A stretch of 64,000 bases of DNA from Tulasnella sp. 424 (Eukaryota > Basidiomycota > Agaricomycetes > Cantharellales > Tulasnellaceae). The notes beneath the pieces are model-generated. The model was not told the DNA's origin, did not search any database, and worked only from the letters and a program-made list of their open reading frames with translations. Of this stretch, positions 58,570-64,000 are shown piece after piece (within the stretch, counting starts at the first letter, position 1; every line of letters begins with the position of its first letter). The stretch lies in contig WSUB01000114.1 in NCBI GenBank assembly GCA_019633425.1, positions 1 through 64,000 of the forward strand, written 5' to 3'. A program made the translations under genes and the position numbers.

Positions 58570-59934
58570 ATGCATCCTAATCCATCTAAAATGGAATCTG
58601 AACTAGGTCAGCATTGGAATTTTGGTCTGAAACGGCTGCTGTGCTAGACACTCACATAACGCGCGACCAGGAACTTTCTTTACAAGTGTCGGGGATCTTA
58701 CGTGCCACCGGTCTATCCGCTCGGTTCGGGAACATGCCATCACAGCCGAAAAGCAGACAGACGATCGTTGGATGGCGAACCATGCGTCCATCAGGTTTGA
58801 CGGCGATGCCCTCGAGTGGTTTGAGAGCCTTGACGACGAGATTCAAACGGACTGGAAGCGACTTCGCCGAGCTATCCTTGCGCGATATTCGGTACCTGCG
58901 GACGGGAACCTCACTCAGCCTCCAGGTAGCCCTCGACGATGCATGTCCATCGGAGAAGGCCCATCTGACACTGTTCATTGGTGCGTAGCTGACCCCTTAG
59001 TATTTGCCTTCAGCGGGAAGAATAAGGACGAATGCAGGTCGTTTGTTCACGAAATCCGATGCCGAGCGTCCCGGCGAGGCAAGGAAAATGACCCAGACTG
59101 GATGGTCAGACTGGCGTTACCGTGCTTCATAGGGGACGCTCTTGAGTGGCATGCTTCACTCCCCGCGGATGTTCGACTTGATTGGTCTCGCCTAGGGAGA
59201 GCCATTCTCGTTGAGTACCCCGATCCTCCATCCAAGGAGTACACCCTTGCACCGCTCGAAAGCTACTCCCCTGCACGCATCCGTGTCAACAACTGGCTTG
59301 ATCCTGCATCACCCTCTTCATATATGCTTGCGATTCGGTCCAAGGAAGACTGGTTGGCGCAAGCAAAGGAACGTCGCAGGATGTATCAAGAGCGAAAAAA
59401 ATGAATCGGCGCCATGTTGGCTGCTGGTGGAGGAAGGGCAACATATTCCAGAAAATGCTGTCTTGACAGGTTGTGAGAAATCCCAGAAGCCATTATGCAG
59501 TGCACGAGCATGGCATGAGGACAAGGGATTGATTGGCGGACGATGTGGCCGTCATATCTCTGGTGACGCTTTCCCTCCATGGTGGCTTCTCCCCGCGTGG
59601 TGACTATACTTCCGGCATTTATAATTGCAATATTATCTATTACACATTTTTAAGGGCATATACTCCCTACGGCAAGGAAATCGGTGGTGTTCTACCATTC
59701 GAAGTTCTCGTCGGAGATCCCTCATATTATTACTGGGTAGCCGGACCCGACTGGTCAACGCCCTCCTGGGGCGTGAAGCATAGGCCTTTTTGGGGAGTGG
59801 AAGCTGGGCTGCAGTTGAACATAGCCGATCGAGCCAACTTTATTTCTCAGGTTCCGTGTGATGATGGCCGGCTTCCGGGCAAACTCCACTCGCCCGGGGA
59901 TTGGGGTGCTGACGGATGCAGGGACGCGAGGTGA
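58570..59934 (+). pseudogene. Gag-like/DM9 gene, copy 3, frameshifted
   Basis: Same exon plan as copies 1 and 2: 58570-58606, 58671-58925, 59001-59562 and from 59655. The A run at 59395-59401 has seven bases where frame needs six, so exon 3 is 562 bases and not 561, and translation stops at TGA 59402-59404. The predicted product is about 231 residues and holds both Gag-like modules (WMANHASIRFDGDALEWFES; WMVRLALPCFIGDALEWHAS) but no DM9 module. The DM9 part is still readable downstream (PFEVLVGDPSYYYWV). The start of exon 4 is one base shorter than in copy 1, and a 4-base deletion near 59922 brings a further early stop. A sequencing error in the A run could explain the first lesion but not all three. 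Confidence 0.75.
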
Positions 59935-60884
59935 AACAGGACCCGCGAGCTGCGCGAGTGCTTGCCTGGGCAGGGTGATACCCTCTGTACTGCCATTACC
60001 GGATAGGGGTCACATCGTCTCCTTTGGGAATCGAAGCAGAACCTTTGATGGTGTAGTTCACCGGCGGTCGATTTTGGAAGTCCTTCCACGCGCTGATTAG
60101 ACGAGGTGAAGGATGCAGAAGCATAGACGAAGTGTCATGTAAATACACATTAAAAATAATGGTTGTTACCTTTAGGGACGGAAGGTGATATTTTTGGCCG
60201 TGATCTGGCCCACGGCTCTGACATGAAGGGTCGAAGCCCGGGTCATCTCCATTCCCTGTCCTCTGTATGGTAATATTCTGCTCACCGCTTATCAACCGAG
60301 TTCTACATCAATACGAGATCACGAATGTTAGTAAATAGGCTTCGAGGAGTATCCGATTATATCTGGTCGAAAAGCAAGCTCTCAACGACACGGGGTCCGT
60401 CTCCGCTCACCACATGCCCACTAGACATCAAGGTTGGATTTGACGACCAGCTGTGCTATAGGTGGAGGAGAGTGGCCGAGGCAAGTTAAGCCGCAGATCG
60501 TACTCAAAGGAGTTACGTACCGTTTGCAACGTAGCTAGGGGAATTGCGGAACCTCGACAGCACGCTCATACTGACAGAAATCGCCGTCCTCTATATCAGG
60601 TCCATCTTCGCTGTACCACGCGCTCACTAGATATCAAAATGAAGATTTTTGAGCGGTTGTGCCGCAGGAGGAGGAGACGGGATCGCACTTCAGTGGGTTG
60701 TGTACAACCCGGTTCTCGGGAACTGCAAAACCTCGATAGGGAGAACAAAACGCCGTTGAATGGGACTATCCCTTTATTTGATGCAAGCGAACGCGTCGAA
60801 AATTACTGATACAGAAGGCATAAGCATAATCTGATATACTGTATCCTCATACTGGTCATATGAAAAGTGTTCGTGCGAAGGAAA
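59935..60884. other. Intergenic repeats, no clear gene
   Basis: Contains imperfect copies of the block at 57050-57395 (about 60400-60570 and 60590-60884). Nothing else recognised. Confidence 0.55.
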
Positions 60885-61762
60885 TTATGCGAAGCGGATG
60901 GATGGCTGCTCTCGAGCAGGTGTACTGGATCCGGCCCTCAGTATCGACGGGCTCCCTAGGATTGCCTGGTCAAGTGTAGGGCTCATCTGCGGGGTGTGTC
61001 AGAAACCTAGGAACGCGGAGGAAATTTCGGAAAGAAATAACGTACACCGGACGAGTATCCCGAGTCTCTGGAAAAGTTGGACGGTCTTGGGGGAGCGTCA
61101 GAGAACGCGTCGTCGGTTGATTGCTGTTCGGACTTTGCGCTGGCAGTCACCTCCCTCTCCAGTTCCATCATTTTTATTTGTTGCGCGAGCTGCTCGGTAG
61201 CTTTTAACGATCTTCGCCTGGTGGCCATGTCCTATGAAAAGATTATCGATTGATATGATGATCTGGCTGTGGCTCAGTGGTGCAACTCACAACTAGGTCC
61301 TTCCGGAGCTGCTGGTAACGCGTGTATAAAGCGCGGGCTTGGCGACGGCCGTCTCCGCTGAGAAATTCGTTAAACGAGCCCGGCGGGTCTGGTCTATCGC
61401 GCCCCTTTTGATAGTCTTCGACGAGCCTGCAGTGGCAGCGAGTCGTTAGCGAGGAGTCCGGCCGTAAATCAAAACAGCTGAGCGATTGGGCGGTCCGAGG
61501 GGGCTCACTTGTTCCACCGGGCTAGCTTCTCAGGCGTAATCCAGTTATTTTTTTGCATGAACTGGGACAGCCATTCCATGTGCGGGTCCAGCCTTTTGAA
61601 GCATCGACTGTAGCTGTCCCAGCGCTTCAACTGCAACTGCAATGGTGCGTTCGGGGGTACCTCGGCCGTGTTAGTGCGGCCCAGGGGGAAGCCGATGTCC
61701 TCAAGACAGGCGAAGACCGCCTCACCACCTCCAACGTCCACACTTTCGTCGACAGTAGTCAT
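60885..61762 (-). CDS. Unrecognised 225-residue protein
   Basis: Exons 61762-61509, 61426-61291, 61231-61046 and 60986-60885 join in frame (254+136+186+102 bases). It begins MTTVDESVDVGGGEAVF. The N-terminal half is Trp/Leu-rich (LQLQLKRWDSYSRCFKRLD, HMEWLSQFMQKNNWITPEKL). The middle is a probable helix or coiled coil (ARALYTRYQQLRKDLV, TEQLAQQIKMMELEREV) and the end is Ser/Pro-rich. There is no signal peptide, membrane segment or known motif. The conserved splice sites and stop in a second, truncated copy at 57396-57884 support the model. It is divergent from kinase-like gene 2 with 438 bases between. I cannot name a function. Confidence 0.65.
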
Positions 61763-61891
61763 TATAGTAGTAGCGAAGTAAAGATAGAGAGTGAAGGAGA
61801 GGGAGGGGAGCAGTCGGAGCTGGAATTTGTGTCGGGAAACGGTAATTTCAGTAGGACGGCGGAGACCCTGGGAGTCTTGTGCTTCGAATGG

Positions 61892-61913
61892 TGCAGTGCG
61901 TTAGTGCACTGCA
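61892..61913. promoter_or_regulatory. Inverted repeat A in divergent promoter
   Basis: TGCAGTGC, six bases, GCACTGCA: an exact 8-bp inverted repeat 130 bases upstream of the minus-strand start. Confidence 0.6.
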
Positions 61914-62032
61914 GACTGTCCACTCAACAAAGGCGAGCGAGGGTTTCGCTTCTGCCCCTCTAAAGTTGTCGCCACGACTACTTCGATCAGATAAAGGCAG
62001 CGTAATTTCCCGATGAGGGTTGGCGAGCGTGT

Positions 62033-62053
62033 CACTGCACATTGGGTGCAGTG
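62033..62053. promoter_or_regulatory. Inverted repeat B in divergent promoter
   Basis: CACTGCAC, five bases, GTGCAGTG: an exact 8-bp inverted repeat with the same TGCAGTG core as repeat A, 148 bases upstream of kinase-like gene 2. Possibly a paired binding site. Confidence 0.6.
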
Positions 62054-62200
62054 CGGATTGTCGGATCACGGGGGTGCAAGGGGTCCCTCGGTGAGGAACA
62101 ATTTCAGTTCGGTCCGACGCCCATCCATCTCACCTCCTCGCCCTCGCTACTATCCCTCTTGCTCTTGCAGCCATACTCTCACTGAGCTCACCAGCTCGCG

Positions 62201-63550
62201 ATGACCACGGCCCCCTCTACCAACGAAGCAGCTCAAAAGGAACTCCTCGCCTCGGAACACATATGGGTCGCAAAATTCCAATTCCTCAAAGACAACGGTT
62301 ACTTGCTACGCCCACGATACCGCCCAGACTGGGTCCCACCATGGACTCTGAAGCCAGGAGCGTCCAGGTTGACCTATGAATCCGGAATCTTACCGTCAGT
62401 ACGTGTACCCAGTTATTTTGAAGCGCCGACACGTCGGAGCTGACATCAGGTTTCGGCGCAGCGGCCCGAGTTGCTCGACGCCGAGAGAATCTCAGATAAA
62501 AAGGTCGTCATGCTCAAGATTGCACCTAAAGACTCGCCCGAGATCGAAATAGGAGAATATCTATCCTCTGAAGAGCTCCAGAGAGACCCACGGAATCACT
62601 CGCTCCGTTTGCTCGAGGTGTTGCGGGACCCTTCCGACGCGAAGAACGTAATCTTGGTCCTGCCGCTGGTTCGTCGGGTGGACGAACCACCGCCAGCCTC
62701 AGTACGAGAGTGCTGTGATATCATTGAACAAACTCTCCAAGTATGTACTCCTCTCAATCAACTCCTAAGTTCGGTGTTACTGAGAACCCAAACAAGGGCT
62801 TGATTTTCCTCCATGAGCACAAGATAGCACACCGGTACGCCCCTTCCCCTCATCAAGCCCACACATGGGGCAATATAAGCTGAACACCGTCCTCACATTG
62901 TTGGTAGTGACTGCGCCTGGGGGAATATAATGATGGACGGTCGCGCGCTCTTCCCCAAGGGCTGGCATCCACAACTGCGGGCAACGTTCCCAGACGGTAC
63001 CGAAATGAAGGACCCAGCACCATCACGGACTGCCGTCGGAGGAGTTCGTTATTACTTTATCGACTTTGGTATTTCGTCGCGCAACCGAGACTCCGTGCTC
63101 GGTATCGACGGACAAGAGCCCGCACCCGAACTGTCCGCCACTGTGCCATACGACCCGTATAAACTGGACGTTTACATCCTTGGAATGGCTTATCGACATC
63201 TTCTACTCGATGTAAGCATTGCCCATTCGAACGTGTTGGTCCTTTCGCTGACAAGCTGAGATGGGTCGGAATCGGCCTTTGTTTAGGATTACATGGGCGC
63301 AGAGATTTTCCTCCCTCTTATCGACTCCATGAGCAAACTAAACCCTTCCGAACGACCCACAGCAGCGGAATCACTAGACAGATATTATGAAATTCGGATG
63401 TCATTTGGCGCACGGGTTATGGCTCAACGGTTACGACCGAAAGCGGAACCGGAATCGGCGTTGGTCAGAACGATACGGGATCTCCAGTACCACGTTATGG
63501 ACTGGTATTGGAAGAGAAAAATAGTGATCCCGTTGTCTCCGCTTTCGTAG
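62201..63550 (+). CDS. Kinase-like protein 2
   Basis: Paralogue of 52796-54128. ATG 62201. About five exons: GYLLRPRYRPDWVPPW, then RPELLDAERISDKKVVMLKI (lysine strand), EIEIGEYLSSEELQRDPRNH, NVILVLPLVRRVDEPPPASV, catalytic loop HEHKIAHRDCAWGNIMMDGR, and YYFIDFGIS with the DFG aspartate. The C-lobe has VPYDPYKLDVYILGMAYRHL and LNPSERPTAAESLDRYYEIR. Motifs for catalysis (Lys, HRD, DFG) are present, but the glycine-rich loop is not evident, so activity is uncertain. Substrate unknown. Confidence 0.85.
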
Positions 63551-64000
63551 GATAGCTCTGGTTCTTGTTAGACCCGGTGGACGTGTCTCTTGTATATATA
63601 CCCGGTTTTAGCTCGATGGCTTGTCATTGTAGACTTGCATTGTAGATTTATCTTTCCAAACTAATCGGTGGCTTTTTTCGCTTAGTTACCTCGCTTAACA
63701 AATCCCTTGGAAGCTGAATGCCTCTCTGGGACACAATCTAGGGGGGAAAGCCACTCAGTCCTGGCTCGTCTCATCTCTAGCCACGTGCAGGCTGCCGCGA
63801 CTGTAAGAAGGGAATCCCTTTGCAGCTTAACCTAGCGTATTCTAACAAAGGTTACGACTGCATCCGAGCAACGCTGCCAATTCACGACAACAATACGCAC
63901 AACCGAATTCAGTTCAAGCTCTGTCGTTACACCCACCCTGAATTCCCCTGCCCCTGCTCTGCCAATCTAACCCTGATCAGCTCGAAAGCTAAGGAAGAGG
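63551..64000. other. 3' flank to window edge
   Basis: Contains a TATATATA stretch at about 63592 and probably the polyadenylation region of kinase-like gene 2. No gene recognised. Confidence 0.5.

Noticed and set aside
48098..59934. Active LTR retrotransposon
   Set aside because: No protease, reverse transcriptase, RNase H or integrase, no long terminal repeats, and the genes have conserved introns and a DM9 domain.
60640..60809. 56-codon frame starting MKIFERLCRRRRRR
   Set aside because: The duplicated counterpart near 57140 has a stop directly after the ATG, so coding is not conserved.

Overview
This window is nuclear DNA of a filamentous basidiomycete, most likely an agaricomycete; the order cannot be told from sequence alone. 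The evidence is dense genes with many short GT-AG introns (about 50-90 bases), fungal protein families (multi-WSC secreted proteins, GH71 alpha-1,3-glucanase, class II DAHP synthase, HSPA12-like Hsp70, fungal kinase-like proteins, F-box clusters) and no bacterial operon signals.

Left part, 1-20.6 kb, is mostly conserved housekeeping: phosphomannomutase (two copies), MAK11/PAK1IP1 WD40 protein, LEO1 of the Paf1 complex, a GPATCH1-type G-patch protein, an ataxin-10 protein, DNA polymerase epsilon subunit B (DPB2), mitochondrial GatA, and a six-WSC-domain secreted protein. Three divergent pairs are compact: PMM/MAK11 (206 bp), LEO1/GPATCH1 (138 bp) and DPB2/GatA (96 bp). The PMM/MAK11 head-to-head block is duplicated at the left edge. 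There the MAK11 head carries a stop codon and runs into the tail of an amino-acid permease.

From 21 to 26 kb lie relics: a kinase-like gene with a helical MLKL-NTD-like head, and an Hsp70-like gene without its N-terminal part. From 26.6 to 34.4 kb genes look intact again: a ZNF511-like zinc-finger protein, a second WSC protein with four WSC domains, and a class II DAHP synthase (first step of the shikimate pathway).

From 34.6 to 45 kb is an F-box/leucine-rich paralogue cluster with four genes and one chimeric fragment, spread by a duplication of about 2.2 kb and wrapped around an unrecognised acidic/coiled-coil gene. A GH71 glucanase (45.0-47.1 kb) ends it.

From 48 to 63.6 kb is an accessory block of three repeating families: (i) three copies of a gene encoding two Gag-like helical modules followed by a DM9 (DUF3421) lectin-like module, (ii) two kinase-like genes, one of which has lost the DFG aspartate, and (iii) two copies of an unrecognised 225-residue protein, one of them truncated. 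A 100-N gap inside the second Gag-like/DM9 gene is flanked by an exact 77-bp repeat and looks like an unmerged contig overlap. The Gag-like/DM9 fusion family is the most interesting candidate for something little described.
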